From Psychrobacter ciconiae (GTDB lineage Bacteria > Pseudomonadota > Gammaproteobacteria > Pseudomonadales > Moraxellaceae), in the NCBI RefSeq assembly GCF_904846055.1, contig NZ_CAJGYV010000001.1, positions 372,001-436,000 of the forward strand: 64,000 nt of DNA, in the 5' to 3' direction. Within the stretch, counting starts at the first letter, position 1; each line of letters opens with the position of its first letter. The notes under the pieces are model-generated. The model made no database searches. It was given only the letters and a program-made list of their open reading frames with translations, and was not told the DNA's origin. The position numbers were made by a program, and so were the translations under genes. This document shows positions 27,480 through 37,998 of this stretch, one piece after another.

Positions 27480-28706
27480 ATGAGTTTGGGAAAAAGATTC
27501 ATGCACTGGGTGGATGCGCGCTTTCCGGCGACTGAAACCTATGAATACCACATGTCAAAATACTATGCACCAAAAAACTTTAACTTTTGGTACTTTTTTG
27601 GTGTGTTGTCGATGGTGGTCTTGGTCAACCAATTGGTCACCGGTATCTGGCTTACCATGATGTATAACCCAAGCGCAGAAGGCGCGTTTGCCTCGGTTGA
27701 ATATATCATGCGTGATGTTAAAGGCGGCTGGCTCATCCGTTATATGCACTCAACGGGAGCGTCCGCCTTCTTCGTCGTCGTTTATTTGCACATGTTCCGA
27801 GCGCTGCTTTACGGTTCTTATCAAAAACCACGCGAGTTGGTTTGGCTCATCGGAATGGGAATTTATCTAGCACTAATGGCTGAAGGCTTCTTCGGTTACT
27901 TATTACCTTGGGGCAATATGTCCTTTTGGGGTGCTCAGGTTATTCTTAACTTGCCAGCCGCGCTTCCTGTTATTGGTGATGGCTTAGCTGAGTGGGTTCG
28001 TGGGGATTATATCATCTCAGGAATTACGCTAAACCGCTTCTTTGCGCTGCATGTGGTTGCCATTCCATTAGTATTGGTTGGCTTGGTATTCATGCACTTA
28101 GTTGCTTTGCACCATGTCGGCTCAAACAACCCTGATGGCGTAGATATTAAAAAGCTTAAAGACAAAAATGGCGTTCCGCTTGATGGTGTGGCATTCCATC
28201 CTTACTATACTGTTCATGATATGGTCGGTATCGTCATCTTCTTTATTTGCTTCTTTGCGGTGATTTTCTTCTTCCCAGAAGGCGGCGGCTTCTTCCTTGA
28301 GCCACCAAACTTTGAAGCAGCAAACGCTCTGAAGACTCCCGAGCATATTGCACCAGTTTGGTACTACACACCGTTTTATGCTATTTTGCGAGCCGTTCCG
28401 AGTAAGCTTGGTGGGGTGATTGCAATGGGTGCAGCAATTGCAGTCCTGTTCTTAATCCCATGGCTTGACAGATCTCCTGTGCGCTCAATCCGCTATAAAG
28501 GTATGTTGTCAAAGATTGCACTGACAGTATTTGCGATTAGCTTTGTAATTTTGGGCTACCTTGGAGCGACTCCTGCAACACCAACCGCAACCATAATGGC
28601 GCGAATCTGTACCATCTTGTACTTCTTGTTTTTCTTATTGATGCCATTTTACACGGCAATTGAGACGTGTAAACAGCCACCTGAACGCGTTACCGGAGGT
28701 CACTAA
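27480..28706 (+). CDS. petB: cytochrome b of the bc1 complex
   Basis: A 408-residue membrane subunit carrying the two b hemes and the quinone sites. Recognisable parts are YHMSKYYAPKNFNFWYFFG, heme-ligand histidines in YMHSTGASAFFVVVYLHMFR and LNRFFALHVVAIPLVLVGLVFMHLVALH, and the PPxW-like Qo loop variant APVWYYTPFYAILRAVPSKLGG. It starts 3 bp after petA and overlaps petC by one base. Confidence 0.97.
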   Translation: MSLGKRFMHWVDARFPATETYEYHMSKYYAPKNFNFWYFFGVLSMVVLVNQLVTGIWLTMMYNPSAEGAFASVEYIMRDVKGGWLIRYMHSTGASAFFVVVYLHMFRALLYGSYQKPRELVWLIGMGIYLALMAEGFFGYLLPWGNMSFWGAQVILNLPAALPVIGDGLAEWVRGDYIISGITLNRFFALHVVAIPLVLVGLVFMHLVALHHVGSNNPDGVDIKKLKDKNGVPLDGVAFHPYYTVHDMVGIVIFFICFFAVIFFFPEGGGFFLEPPNFEAANALKTPEHIAPVWYYTPFYAILRAVPSKLGGVIAMGAAIAVLFLIPWLDRSPVRSIRYKGMLSKIALTVFAISFVILGYLGATPATPTATIMARICTILYFLFFLLMPFYTAIETCKQPPERVTGGH

Positions 28707-29419
28707 TGAACATCCTAACAAAATCCTTAACTGGTTTGGGCTTAGGTGCGGCATTAGCGTTGTCGGCAACGGGCGCAATGGCATCAGGAAGCGGTTGTGG
28801 TACGTTTGTGAACTCTAAAGGTGTCACTGAGCACTTGGCATGTAGCAAAGCGCCGATTGATTTTACCAATAAAGGCTCACTACAAAACGGTGCTAAGATG
28901 TTTTTAAACTACTGTGCAGGGTGTCACTCTGCCCAGTACGTTCGCTACTCGCGAATCGCTCAGGATTTAGAAATTCCGCCTGAGTTGGTCGAAAAATATC
29001 TGATGGTCACCACCGATCAAATCGGTGACCACATTAATGCTGAAGTTGACCCTGAGGTTCAAGCCTCATGGTTTGGAGCGGCACCGCCAGATTTGTCGCT
29101 TGAAACACGACTTCGCGGCGATGACTGGGTTTATACTTACCTATTGTCATTTTATGAAGACCCAAGCCGACCTTGGGGCGCGAACAACCTTGTTCTTAAA
29201 AACGCTGCCATGCCGCACGTGCTTCATAACTTGCAAGAAGAGCTGAGTAAAGAAGAGTTTGAGTCTGAAGTCGGCGATTTGGTCAACTTTATGGCGTGGA
29301 TGGCTGAGCCTGCCCGTCATGACCGCAAAGTTTATGGCTTTTTTGTGATTCTATTCTTACTTATACTTTTGATTCCAGTTTATCTTCTTAATAAAGAATA
29401 CTGGAAAGACATTAAGTAA
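28706..29419 (+). CDS. petC: cytochrome c1
   Basis: A 237-residue membrane-anchored c1 with a signal peptide ending at AMAS, heme motif CAGCH (NYCAGCHSAQYVRYSRI), sixth-ligand region with a Met (NAAMPHVL) and C-terminal anchor FFVILFLLILLIPVYLL followed by NKEYWKDIK. Completes the petABC operon. A terminator follows. Confidence 0.97.
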   Translation: MNILTKSLTGLGLGAALALSATGAMASGSGCGTFVNSKGVTEHLACSKAPIDFTNKGSLQNGAKMFLNYCAGCHSAQYVRYSRIAQDLEIPPELVEKYLMVTTDQIGDHINAEVDPEVQASWFGAAPPDLSLETRLRGDDWVYTYLLSFYEDPSRPWGANNLVLKNAAMPHVLHNLQEELSKEEFESEVGDLVNFMAWMAEPARHDRKVYGFFVILFLLILLIPVYLLNKEYWKDIK

Positions 29420-29433
29420 TTTATTTAAAAGTC

Positions 29434-29465
29434 AAAAAAGCACTGCTTCGGTAGTGCTTTTTTTA
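29434..29465 (+). terminator. terminator after petABC
   Basis: GCACTGC-TTCG-GTAGTGC, a hairpin with a C(UUCG)G tetraloop, is flanked by A6 and T7 runs. Confidence 0.9.
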
Positions 29466-29549
29466 TGGTAAAGGCGCAATGCTCGTTTAGCACTTGCCAA
29501 TGCGAGCAACATTGTTTACGATAATTGTTTTTAAACCTATTAGGATGTC

Positions 29550-30164
29550 ATGATTGATTCGGCAAACATTCCAAGCTCACAGCTGATTTTATATGCCGAT
29601 GATGGTTATGACAGCCATGTGGTGCGCCTACTATTAGAAGAAAAGCAATTGGCATATTATTTGTCAAAGCTTGACTTTGAGCGTCCCGAAGATTTGGCAG
29701 AGCTTAACCCTTATAACACCCTGCCGGTGTTGCAGCAGCGCGAGATTGCCCTTTACGAAATCAACGTGATTTTTGAGTATTTAGAAGAGCGCTATCATGC
29801 CAATAAACTGCTTCCTGAGTCGCCACAAGCTCGGGCGATTTTTCGGCAATTGGCTTGGCGAATCCAAAACGATTGGCTGGTATTGGCAAAGCAGCTGCTC
29901 ACTCACCCTGACAGCTTTGATGATAAAGCTGCTCTACTAGCCAAAAAGCAGCTGTCGGACTCACTGATTACCCTTGCGCCATTATTTACTCATAAGTCGT
30001 ATTTTATGAGCGATGAATTCGGTTGGTGTGATGTGCTGCTTGCCCCCCTGCTTTGGCGGCTTGATGGGATGGGAATTAAACTGCCACGAACCATTGCAAG
30101 ACCGCTGATCAGCTATCAAGATAGGCTGTTTGAGCGACCAAGTTTTCAAGCAAGTATTAAATAA
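29550..30164 (+). CDS. sspA: stringent starvation protein A
   Basis: A 204-residue glutathione-S-transferase-fold protein that binds RNA polymerase under stress. The thioredoxin-like half has LYADDGYDSHVVRLLLEEKQL and PEDLAELNPYNTLPVL; the helical half has PQARAIFRQLAWRIQNDW. It follows petABC and precedes sspB by 20 bp, the usual gammaproteobacterial order. Confidence 0.95.
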   Translation: MIDSANIPSSQLILYADDGYDSHVVRLLLEEKQLAYYLSKLDFERPEDLAELNPYNTLPVLQQREIALYEINVIFEYLEERYHANKLLPESPQARAIFRQLAWRIQNDWLVLAKQLLTHPDSFDDKAALLAKKQLSDSLITLAPLFTHKSYFMSDEFGWCDVLLAPLLWRLDGMGIKLPRTIARPLISYQDRLFERPSFQASIK

Positions 30165-30184
30165 GATGGATAAACGTTAGGATA

Positions 30185-30613
30185 ATGTCTATGAGCGATT
30201 CTGCAACCTTGACCCCAACGCGACCCTACATGGTGCGGGCGCTGTATCAATGGATTGAAGATAATGAGTTAACCCCATATTTGATGGTCGATGCCACCGC
30301 AAAGAACGTTCAAGTGCCCAAACAATACGTCCAAGACGGTCGCATTGTGCTCAATATTGCAAGCCGCGCCACCGGCAATATGGTCATGGAAAATGACTTT
30401 ATTCATTTTAACGCGCGCTTTGGTGGCGTTTCGCAAGAAATTTGGGTGCCCTTAAGCGCGGTTATGGGAATTTATGCCAAAGAAAACTCGCAAGGGATGT
30501 TTTTTGACCCAAGTGAATACGAAGATTATCAACCAATAGCTGAGTCCAAAACTGCGACTGAAGCACCAAAGCCGAAACGCGATAATAAAGCAGGACTTAA
30601 AGTGCTGAAATAA
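30185..30613 (+). CDS. sspB: ClpXP adaptor SspB
   Basis: A 142-residue adaptor that hands ssrA-tagged and other substrates to ClpXP. Family blocks: RPYMVRALYQWIEDNELTPYLMVDA, GRIVLNIASRATGNM and FIHFNARFGGVSQEIWVPLSAVMGIYA. A flexible tail ends in GLKVLK, the ClpX-docking peptide (compare LRVVK). Two starts, 30185 and 30191, are possible. Confidence 0.96.
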   Translation: MSMSDSATLTPTRPYMVRALYQWIEDNELTPYLMVDATAKNVQVPKQYVQDGRIVLNIASRATGNMVMENDFIHFNARFGGVSQEIWVPLSAVMGIYAKENSQGMFFDPSEYEDYQPIAESKTATEAPKPKRDNKAGLKVLK

Positions 30614-30616
30614 ACC

Positions 30617-30649
30617 AAAAAAAGCTGATAGTTTCTATCAGCTTTTTTT
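30617..30649. terminator. terminator between sspB and dcd
   Basis: AAAAAAAGCTGATAG and CTATCAGCTTTTTTT form a long stem with a 4-nt loop. Symmetric A and T runs make it usable by both converging genes. Confidence 0.9.
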
Positions 30650-30673
30650 ATAGTTACTTTTTTGAGTGTTTAA

Positions 30674-31249
30674 TTAAGTCTTTGGCAAGGTCACGCCGCG
30701 CTGACCTTGGTACTTACCGCCGCGGTCTTTGTAGCTGGTTTCGCAAATATCGTCGGCATCACTTTGGAAAAACAGCATTTGTGCCACCCCTTCACCGGCA
30801 TAAATTCGCGCCGGTAAATTGGTGGTGTTGCTAAATTCTAAAGTGACGTGACCTTCCCATTCAGGCTCAAGCGGCGTCACGTTGACAATAATGCCGCAAC
30901 GCGCGTAGGTTGATTTACCAAGGCAGATGGTTAGGACATCGCGAGGAATGCGAAAATACTCGACCGTTCGAGCGAGGGCAAACGAGTTTGGCGGAATGAT
31001 GCATTCATCACCAACAATATCAATAAAGCTTCTTTCATCAAAGTTTTTGGGGTCAACAATGGCGGAATGGACATTGGTAAATACTTTAAATTCACGGGCG
31101 CAGCGGACATCATAGCCATAGCTTGAGGTGCCATAGCTGACCAAGCGCTCGCCGCTATCGTTAAAGCGCACTTGACCGGCCTCAAACGGCTCAATCATGC
31201 CATGCTCAGCGGCCATTTTGCGAATCCAGCGATCAGATTTAATTGACAT
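30674..31249 (-). CDS. dcd: dCTP deaminase
   Basis: A 191-residue trimeric enzyme converting dCTP to dUTP for thymidylate synthesis. Motifs: [32 protein letters not shown], the catalytic block [31 protein letters not shown] and [10 protein letters not shown]. Convergent with sspB and in the same direction as the Mrp gene upstream. Confidence 0.97.
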   Translation of the reverse strand: MSIKSDRWIRKMAAEHGMIEPFEAGQVRFNDSGERLVSYGTSSYGYDVRCAREFKVFTNVHSAIVDPKNFDERSFIDIVGDECIIPPNSFALARTVEYFRIPRDVLTICLGKSTYARCGIIVNVTPLEPEWEGHVTLEFSNTTNLPARIYAGEGVAQMLFFQSDADDICETSYKDRGGKYQGQRGVTLPKT

Positions 31250-31364
31250 AATGACCTTTACCCTTTTTGCAATTTGAAAATTGCGTCGATTATACGCAAT
31301 TTTGATAAAAATTTATACTGCCAAGCGCGCCTTAAATTGCGTTTCCAGTCCTACCATCACCCTA

Positions 31365-32522
31365 TTAAAAAATGCGCTGGTTGTTCACAGGTTTGGCAAA
31401 TTTGGCGATATGGGCTTCGATATTTTTGGCAATATTGACATAATAACTAGCAAACTCATCATCGGCAGCAACGCTTGGCTTGCCGCTATCGACTTGCTTT
31501 CGGATACCGCTTGCCAGTGGCAGCTGACCTAATAGCGGCACGTGGTATTGCTCAGCGATTTGCTCGCCGCCACCTTCCCCAAAAATCGCTTCGGTATGTT
31601 GACAGTTGCTACAGGTGTGCAGCGCCATATTTTCGACCACGCCGATGACCGGAATGTGAGTTTTATTAAACATCTCAATGCCTTTTTGAGCATCAAGCAG
31701 CGCGATATGCTGCGGCGTGGTGACGATAACTGCGCCCGTCACCGGAATGCGCTGAGCGAGCGTCAACTGAATATCGCCCGTTCCGGGGGGCATGTCGATG
31801 ACCAAATAATCAAGGTTTGGCCAGTTAGTTTGGTTATAAAGCTGCATTAACGCGCCGGTGGCCTTTGGACCGCGCCAAGCAACGGGAGTATTATCAGCAT
31901 CAAGCAGGCTTGCAATCGACAGCATCGCCAAACCATGCGCTTCAATCGGTACAAACTGCTCGTTTTCAAGCTCAGGTTTGATGTTTTTTGCACCGAGCAT
32001 GGCAGGAATACTAGGTCCATAAATATCAGCGTCCAAAACGCCAACACGCTGACCTAGCTTTTGTAGCGCTAAGGCAATATTAACCGTGGTGGTCGATTTG
32101 CCAACGCCGCCTTTACCCGAGGCGACCACGATAATATGGCGAATCCGCGGGTGCGGGGCAATCTCTGCTTGGGTTGGAGCTGCTTTAGTGATGGCAGGCT
32201 CGCTATTATCAGGTTTTGCTGCCATAGCATCGGTGGTTTTTGGCAAGGTTTTGGACTCGCCTTTGGTAGCAGCGCTCACGCGGACATTCATGTGAATCGC
32301 AGTGATGCCATGCAGATGCAGCAGCGCCCCAAGCTCGTGCTGAATGACTTCAGGGTCAATCTCAGGCGGCAACCGCAAATCAAGGGTCAGCTCGCTTTGC
32401 TGCTGATTTACGCCCGTCAGATAGTTCTTGATGCTTTTGCCATTGATTTGATAAGTTTCAAGCGCTTTATCAATGGTTTGACTGTCAGGAACTTGTGCTC
32501 TTTTTTTTATAAAATTAAACAT
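31365..32522 (-). CDS. apbC: Mrp/ApbC iron-sulfur cluster carrier ATPase
   Basis: A 385-residue P-loop ATPase that carries Fe-S clusters to target proteins. An N-terminal MIP18-like domain (about residues 5-85) is followed by the deviant Walker A VASGKGGVGKSTTTVNIALAL, VLDADIYGPSIPAMLG, DMPPGTGDIQLTL and the cluster-binding CxxC in HTCSNCQHTE. Length and order of parts are normal. Confidence 0.96.
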   Translation of the reverse strand: MFNFIKKRAQVPDSQTIDKALETYQINGKSIKNYLTGVNQQQSELTLDLRLPPEIDPEVIQHELGALLHLHGITAIHMNVRVSAATKGESKTLPKTTDAMAAKPDNSEPAITKAAPTQAEIAPHPRIRHIIVVASGKGGVGKSTTTVNIALALQKLGQRVGVLDADIYGPSIPAMLGAKNIKPELENEQFVPIEAHGLAMLSIASLLDADNTPVAWRGPKATGALMQLYNQTNWPNLDYLVIDMPPGTGDIQLTLAQRIPVTGAVIVTTPQHIALLDAQKGIEMFNKTHIPVIGVVENMALHTCSNCQHTEAIFGEGGGEQIAEQYHVPLLGQLPLASGIRKQVDSGKPSVAADDEFASYYVNIAKNIEAHIAKFAKPVNNQRIF

Positions 32523-32653
32523 AGCAGCTCTTTTATCAATGAGTTATTTAAGTCTAGTATAACGCGATTGGGCTTATATTTTTAAGAAGCGATGGTTAGG
32601 TCATTTTTTACCGCTTTTATTGGGTCGATTTTTATAATTGGAATTAGCGAAAA

Positions 32654-33997
32654 CTAAGATAGCGGTAAAAAGCGCGAGGCGATAAACAAGTACATCACCA
32701 CCCCTGACGCGTCACAAACTGAGGTGATTAAAGGCGCGCTAGCACTGGCAGGGTCAAGACCAAATTTACTCAGCACAAACGGCAAACTCATGCCAATCAA
32801 GCAGCCTATCATGACAACGGCAACCATACTCAGCGCCAGTACCAGTGACACGGTGGCATCACCGCGGACATAGCCGATAATGGCAATGGCAACCGCCATC
32901 GTCGCCCCAAGCAGTAAGGCGACCAAGGCTTCGCGGCCAAGCAAGGAAAACCAATCGCGCATCACCACATCGCCCGTCGCAAGCGCCCGAACCATCAGCG
33001 TTGCCGACTGCGAGCCGGCGTTACCGCCACTGTCAACAAGCAGCGGTAAGAAAAACACCAAGACCAAGTTAGCGGCGATGATGTCTTCAAAATGAGAAAT
33101 CCCTAGCCCCGACAATAAGTTACCAAAAACCAAAAACACCAGCCAAAACACGCGCTTTTTATAAAGCATGGTGATGCTGACGTCTTTTAATTTGCCGACC
33201 ATTGTGGTCACGCCGCCTGATTTATGAAAGTCGTCGGTTGCCTCATCGCTTGCCACGTCCATCGCGTCATCGTGGGTGACAATCCCAACCAAAGCCCCGC
33301 CTTCATCAATAATCGGTAGCGCAATCAAATCATATCGAGCGATTTTTTTGACCACCGTGGCTTGCTTGTCATTGACGCCGCTTGACACGATGGTTTTCAT
33401 CATAATATCAGTGATCGGCTGATTGGGGTCAGCTAAAATCAGCGTCTTTAAAGTGACCACGCCCAAAAGCTTTCGCGCTTCATCGATGACGTACATATTA
33501 TAGATGGTTTCGGCATCGGGGGCTTCGCGGCGAAGGCACGCCATTGCCTCAGTCACGCTCATATTGATATTCAAAGTGGCATAATCTGAGGTCATCAGCG
33601 ACCCTGCCGTCCCCTCTTCATAGCTTGCCAGCCTACGGATGTCCTCGCGCTCCACTTGGGCAAGCGCCGGTAGTAGCGCATCACGCTGCTCTTGGTTGAG
33701 CGACTTGTACAAATCGGCGCGCTCATCGCTTGGCATTTGGGTGATTAATTGCACCATTTGCTCACGCGGCGGCACTTGCGCGATACTGACCTGAATGTCG
33801 GTTTCTAAATAAGAAAACACCACTGAGGGGTTAGGCAGTTGCTCAAGAAGCTGCCAAGCAAGCTTTGGCGGCATAAGCGCAATCACATCCGCCTTATCAA
33901 TGGGGCGCAGCGCTTGGATTTGACTGACTGCTTGCGCAAACTGCTTATTTTCAACCACGCTACTTAAGCTGAGCGCTAAGGCTTCGTTGTCCATCAT
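32654..33997 (-). CDS. mgtE: magnesium transporter MgtE
   Basis: About 447 residues: a cytoplasmic N-domain of superhelical repeats, two CBS domains (about 135-255; for example ITDIMMKTIVSSGVNDKQATVV) and five C-terminal membrane helices. The Mg2+-pore motif region is LPLLVDSGGNAGSQSATLMVRALATG. A GTG at 34000 precedes two ATGs; GGGGAGACTG favours the ATG at 33997 or 33994. Monocistronic. Confidence 0.95.
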   Translation of the reverse strand: MMDNEALALSLSSVVENKQFAQAVSQIQALRPIDKADVIALMPPKLAWQLLEQLPNPSVVFSYLETDIQVSIAQVPPREQMVQLITQMPSDERADLYKSLNQEQRDALLPALAQVEREDIRRLASYEEGTAGSLMTSDYATLNINMSVTEAMACLRREAPDAETIYNMYVIDEARKLLGVVTLKTLILADPNQPITDIMMKTIVSSGVNDKQATVVKKIARYDLIALPIIDEGGALVGIVTHDDAMDVASDEATDDFHKSGGVTTMVGKLKDVSITMLYKKRVFWLVFLVFGNLLSGLGISHFEDIIAANLVLVFFLPLLVDSGGNAGSQSATLMVRALATGDVVMRDWFSLLGREALVALLLGATMAVAIAIIGYVRGDATVSLVLALSMVAVVMIGCLIGMSLPFVLSKFGLDPASASAPLITSVCDASGVVMYLFIASRFLPLS

Positions 33998-34201
33998 CAC
34001 AGTCTCCCCAATACCGCCAAAACATCAAAATTAATTCAAAGTAAAACTGTAAGCAAACATGCCAAAAGCGCACCAATGCTACAATATAGCGCTACAGTTT
34101 AGCCCAATTACCGCCATAAAAAAACCATAAGACCAGATTACCCAGTCTTACGGTTGAATAACGATTAAAAAATAAAAAGTTAATCGGGTTACGTGACAGA
34201 C

Positions 34202-34999
34202 TTAGCGCATGCACCAACCGTGACTGGCATTGATAGACTGACCGGTAAATACATTGGTTGGGAACGCCGCCAAAAACAGCGCCGTTTGGGACACATCTTC
34301 AATGGTGGTAAATTCTTTATTTAAGGTATTGACCAACATAATGTCGTTGACCACTTCATCTTCGGTGATGCCTTTTTCTTTGGCTTGCAGCGGGATCTGC
34401 TCATTGACCATGGCGGTTCTCACAAACCCTGGTGAAATCATATGGGTTCGAACGTTATGCGGCGCGCCTTCTTTGGCAACGGCTCGGCAAAGCCCTAATA
34501 GACCATGTTTTGCCGTGATATAAGGCGTTTTAAACAATGAGGCATCATGAGCATGGATTGAGCCGATATAAATAATCGTGCCGCCTTTATTGTCTTTATA
34601 CATATATTCAACCGCCGCTTTGGTGGTCAAAAATCCGCCGTCTAAGTGGGTTGCAAGCAGGCGCTTCCAATTATCAAAGCTCATTTTATTAATCGGGTCA
34701 ATCAGCTGAATCCCTGCATTTGACACTAAAATATCAAGACCACCAAACGTATCGACCAGCTCTTTGGTGCCGCTATTGACTTGGTCTTCCTCGCGGACAT
34801 CCATATTGATGGCAAGCGCTTCACCGCCGTTATCTTTAATCATTTGCACTGTTTCGCGAGCGCCGTCCAAATTGATGTCCGCCACGCCAATTTTTGCACC
34901 AGCTTGGGCATAGGTAAGAGCGATATCGCGACCAATTCCAGCGGCAGCACCAGTGATTAACGCCACTTTTCCAGTTAAGTCTTGGCAAATTTGTGTCAT
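34202..34999 (-). CDS. SDR dehydrogenase, 3-hydroxybutyrate dehydrogenase-like
   Basis: A 265-residue short-chain dehydrogenase. NAD-binding GAAAGIG is near residue 17, NAG at SNAGIQ, and the catalytic set is Ser in IGSIHAH, then Y and K in [11 protein letters not shown]. The HAHDAS segment and the C-terminal SHGWCMR resemble bacterial D-3-hydroxybutyrate dehydrogenases (usually HVSHGWYMQ-like). The role in hydroxybutyrate or PHB use is therefore likely but not proven. Stands alone, with a 644-bp gap upstream. Confidence 0.85.
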   Translation of the reverse strand: MTQICQDLTGKVALITGAAAGIGRDIALTYAQAGAKIGVADINLDGARETVQMIKDNGGEALAINMDVREEDQVNSGTKELVDTFGGLDILVSNAGIQLIDPINKMSFDNWKRLLATHLDGGFLTTKAAVEYMYKDNKGGTIIYIGSIHAHDASLFKTPYITAKHGLLGLCRAVAKEGAPHNVRTHMISPGFVRTAMVNEQIPLQAKEKGITEDEVVNDIMLVNTLNKEFTTIEDVSQTALFLAAFPTNVFTGQSINASHGWCMR

Positions 35000-35649
35000 A
35001 AAATAATCCTTATTTGAGTGATAAAAAGCGTCGCCATTGAAATTTTAAAATGACGAAAGCGGGGCGCAAGCGCGCAAGAAGACTAAGACAAAGGCTTAAT
35101 CTTTGATTAACAGTGAATTGAGCAAAAGATAGCAGGGCTATGTTTAGGCATCATTATTGTGACTGCAAAGCATTAGCCAAAGTGGACTTAATGAGTTGCA
35201 GCAAAACGGAAAATTATTTTTAAGGTAAAAAATAATTGAAAGTTGTCTAATTTTGGCAGTGAGAAGGCTAATTTGACTGAAAGCGTGAGATAAAAGCGTC
35301 AAGAGAAGACGAAAACCAGTCAATAGTGATATAAGACTTATCGTTTTTACTAATTTTGATTATTATTAAAATATCGGGTTAAAAGTTAACGACTTAGCTT
35401 TGCCAGATTGCACCAATTTTCCTCCGCTGAAAGTTGATGCGCCCTTAATATAAACCATTTTATTTAAAATTGCAGAACAATTTTGCAAAAAAATAGCGCA
35501 AACAAAGTTAGGGGGTTGCCAATAAAAAGTTATGATTGGTTTTTTATTATACTTGCCAAATTAACCACGCTTTATTGCAATCAGTGACGCAATTGACCCC
35601 AATTTACGGTATTATAGGCTATTTTTTATCATGAACTGAGGTAATGATT
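35000..35649. other. long AT-rich intergenic region before metG
   Basis: No ORF or repeat family was recognised in about 640 bp. The right end has a possible metG promoter (TTGACC at 35593-35598, TAGGCT about 16 bp on). The left end should carry the minus-strand promoter of the SDR gene. I see no tRNA, hairpin with T-run, or remnant protein. Confidence 0.45.
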
Positions 35650-37749
35650 GTGCGTGAGATTTTAGTGACCAGTGCCCTGCCCTATGCTAACGGCGATATT
35701 CACTTGGGGCATCTTGTTGAGCATGTCCAAACGGATATTTGGGTTCGCGCGATGAAAGCACAAGGTCATCAGGTGACTTACGTTTGCGCCGATGATGCTC
35801 ACGGGGCTGCCATCATGCTTAAAGCTGAAGAAAGTAGTATGCAGCCAGAAGCTTACATTGCTAATATCAAAGCCGCTCACGAGGCAGATTTTGCCAAGTT
35901 TATGATTGATTTTGACAACTATTACACCACCCATTCAGAAGAAAATAAGTCATTCTCTGAGCTGATTTATCGCCGCTTAAATAACGCCGGTCACATCTCA
36001 ACTCGCGATGTTGAGCAGCTTTTTGACCCTGAAAAAGGGCTGTTTTTAGCCGACCGCTTTGTCAAAGGCGATTGCCCTGAGTGCGGCGCGGTTGACCAAT
36101 ATGGTGATAACTGCGAAGTTTGTAGCACCACCTATCACGCCACTGAACTGAAAAACCCGCGCTCGACTATTTCAGGGGCAACGCCGGTTTTAAGAACCTC
36201 AAAGCATTACTTTTTTGAATTGCCGGAATTTGAAGCGTTTTTAAAAGATTGGACGCAAGAAGAGGGTCGCTTGCAGTCCTCGGTCACTAACAAACTTCAA
36301 GAATGGTTTGACGCCGGACTTACCAGTTGGGACATTTCGCGCGATGCGCCCTATTTTGGCTTTAAAATCCCTGACCGCCCTGAAGGCGAGCCGGACAAGT
36401 ATTTTTACGTTTGGCTTGATGCGCCGGTCGGTTACATGGCAAGCTTTAAAAACTTGTGCGAAAAACGCCAAGGCACGGACAACGCGCTTGATTTTGACCG
36501 TTATTGGGCGCAAGAAAACGAGAATAAAACCGAGGTTTATCACTTTATCGGTAAAGACATCGTTTATTTTCACGCGCTGTTTTGGCCGGCGATGCTTGCC
36601 GGAAGCGAGTTTAGAACGCCAACAGGGATTTTTGTCCACGGCTTTTTGACCGTGAATGGCGAGAAAATGAGCAAGTCGCGCGGCACGTTTATCAATGCCG
36701 CCACTTACGCCGAGCACTTGCATCCTGAATATTTGCGCTATTATTTTGCCAGTAAATTGACCAGTAAAGTTGAGGACATCAACCTTGATTTAGAAGACTT
36801 TATGCAAAAGGTCAATTCTGACTTAGTAGGTAAAGTGGTCAATATCGCCAGCCGCAGCGCCGGATTTTTGGTCAAAAAATACGATGGTATGCTGACCGAG
36901 ATTTGCGCTGAGCCAGAACTGTTAGAAGACATCACTAAAACGGGCGATGAAATTGCCGCCGCTTTCGAAAACCGTGAATTTGCTCGCGCTATGCGCCTCA
37001 TCATGCAATGCGCTGACAAAGCCAATGAGTATATCGACCATAAAAAACCGTGGGCGCTTGCCAAAGTCGAGGGCAAAGAGCAAGAAGTCCAAGACGTCTG
37101 CTCGGTGGCAATTAACATTTTCCGCCAGTTGATGGTTTACTTAGCACCCGTGTTGCCGGAGTTGACCGCCAACGCTAAAGAGTTTTTAAATATTGAAGAC
37201 TTAAGTTTTGAAAGCCGCAATCAGTGGCTGTTAGGTCATAAAATCAATAAGTTTAAACCGCTGATGCAGCGCATCGAAGAAAAAGACCTTGCTGCTATGG
37301 TTGCTGCATCTAAAGAATCGCTTGAGAAAATCGCGGATGCCGGTCAAACTGCGACAAAACAAGACGACGCTAAGAATGTTAAAAAAGATAACACCAAAAA
37401 CGATACGCCAAAAGATAACGATTACATCGGCATTGACGACTTTGCTAAAGTTGAGATGAAAGTTGCTAAGGTTTTGGACTGCAATTTGGTGGACGGCGCG
37501 GACAAATTGCTGCAATTTAGCCTCGATGTTGGTGAAGCTACGCCGCGAAATGTGTTCAGCGGTATCCGCAAGTTTTATGAGCCAAGTCAGCTTTTGGGTA
37601 AAAAAGTAATTTGCGTGACCAACCTTGCACCGCGTAAAATGAAATTTGGCGTCTCAGAGGGTATGATTTTGTCAGCAGGTAACCCAAAAACTAAGCTTAC
37701 GGTGATTACGTTGCCCGATGAGGCAACTATTGGCGATGTTTTGGCTTAA
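35650..37749 (+). CDS. metG: methionyl-tRNA synthetase
   Basis: About 699 residues. Class I synthetase with the HIGH-like block [14 protein letters not shown], a zinc-knuckle insert ([17 protein letters not shown]), KMSKSRGTF as the KMSKS signature, an anticodon-binding helical domain, and a C-terminal EMAP-like tRNA-binding dimerisation domain ([33 protein letters not shown]). [15 protein letters not shown] is the usual N-terminus and GAGG stands 8 bp before the GTG at 35650, so I prefer GTG; an ATG at 35644 is the alternative. Confidence 0.97.
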   Translation: MREILVTSALPYANGDIHLGHLVEHVQTDIWVRAMKAQGHQVTYVCADDAHGAAIMLKAEESSMQPEAYIANIKAAHEADFAKFMIDFDNYYTTHSEENKSFSELIYRRLNNAGHISTRDVEQLFDPEKGLFLADRFVKGDCPECGAVDQYGDNCEVCSTTYHATELKNPRSTISGATPVLRTSKHYFFELPEFEAFLKDWTQEEGRLQSSVTNKLQEWFDAGLTSWDISRDAPYFGFKIPDRPEGEPDKYFYVWLDAPVGYMASFKNLCEKRQGTDNALDFDRYWAQENENKTEVYHFIGKDIVYFHALFWPAMLAGSEFRTPTGIFVHGFLTVNGEKMSKSRGTFINAATYAEHLHPEYLRYYFASKLTSKVEDINLDLEDFMQKVNSDLVGKVVNIASRSAGFLVKKYDGMLTEICAEPELLEDITKTGDEIAAAFENREFARAMRLIMQCADKANEYIDHKKPWALAKVEGKEQEVQDVCSVAINIFRQLMVYLAPVLPELTANAKEFLNIEDLSFESRNQWLLGHKINKFKPLMQRIEEKDLAAMVAASKESLEKIADAGQTATKQDDAKNVKKDNTKNDTPKDNDYIGIDDFAKVEMKVAKVLDCNLVDGADKLLQFSLDVGEATPRNVFSGIRKFYEPSQLLGKKVICVTNLAPRKMKFGVSEGMILSAGNPKTKLTVITLPDEATIGDVLA

Positions 37750-37788
37750 TTTTTTGACGTTGCTGTTTTTGATTTAACCCTTTTTTAT

Positions 37789-37819
37789 AAAAAAGATGCT
37801 CGATTGGGCGTCTTTTTTT
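37789..37819 (+). terminator. terminator after metG
   Basis: AAAAAAGATGC and GCGTCTTTTTT form a stem (one T-G pair) with an 8-nt loop and a T-run. Confidence 0.82.
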
Positions 37820-37998
37820 CATAACATTTTAAAAAAATAGGGCTAACTGAAAAATTGGCGGTCAAGTCACTTTACCTGTGTAATTTTTTATTGCGATAAG
37901 TGACATTGCTGTCATAATATAGCCGATATTATTATATTTGGTCGCCTAATTATTCAAATTATTGACCAATTGCTGCTAATTAAGAGGGTTGCAAAACC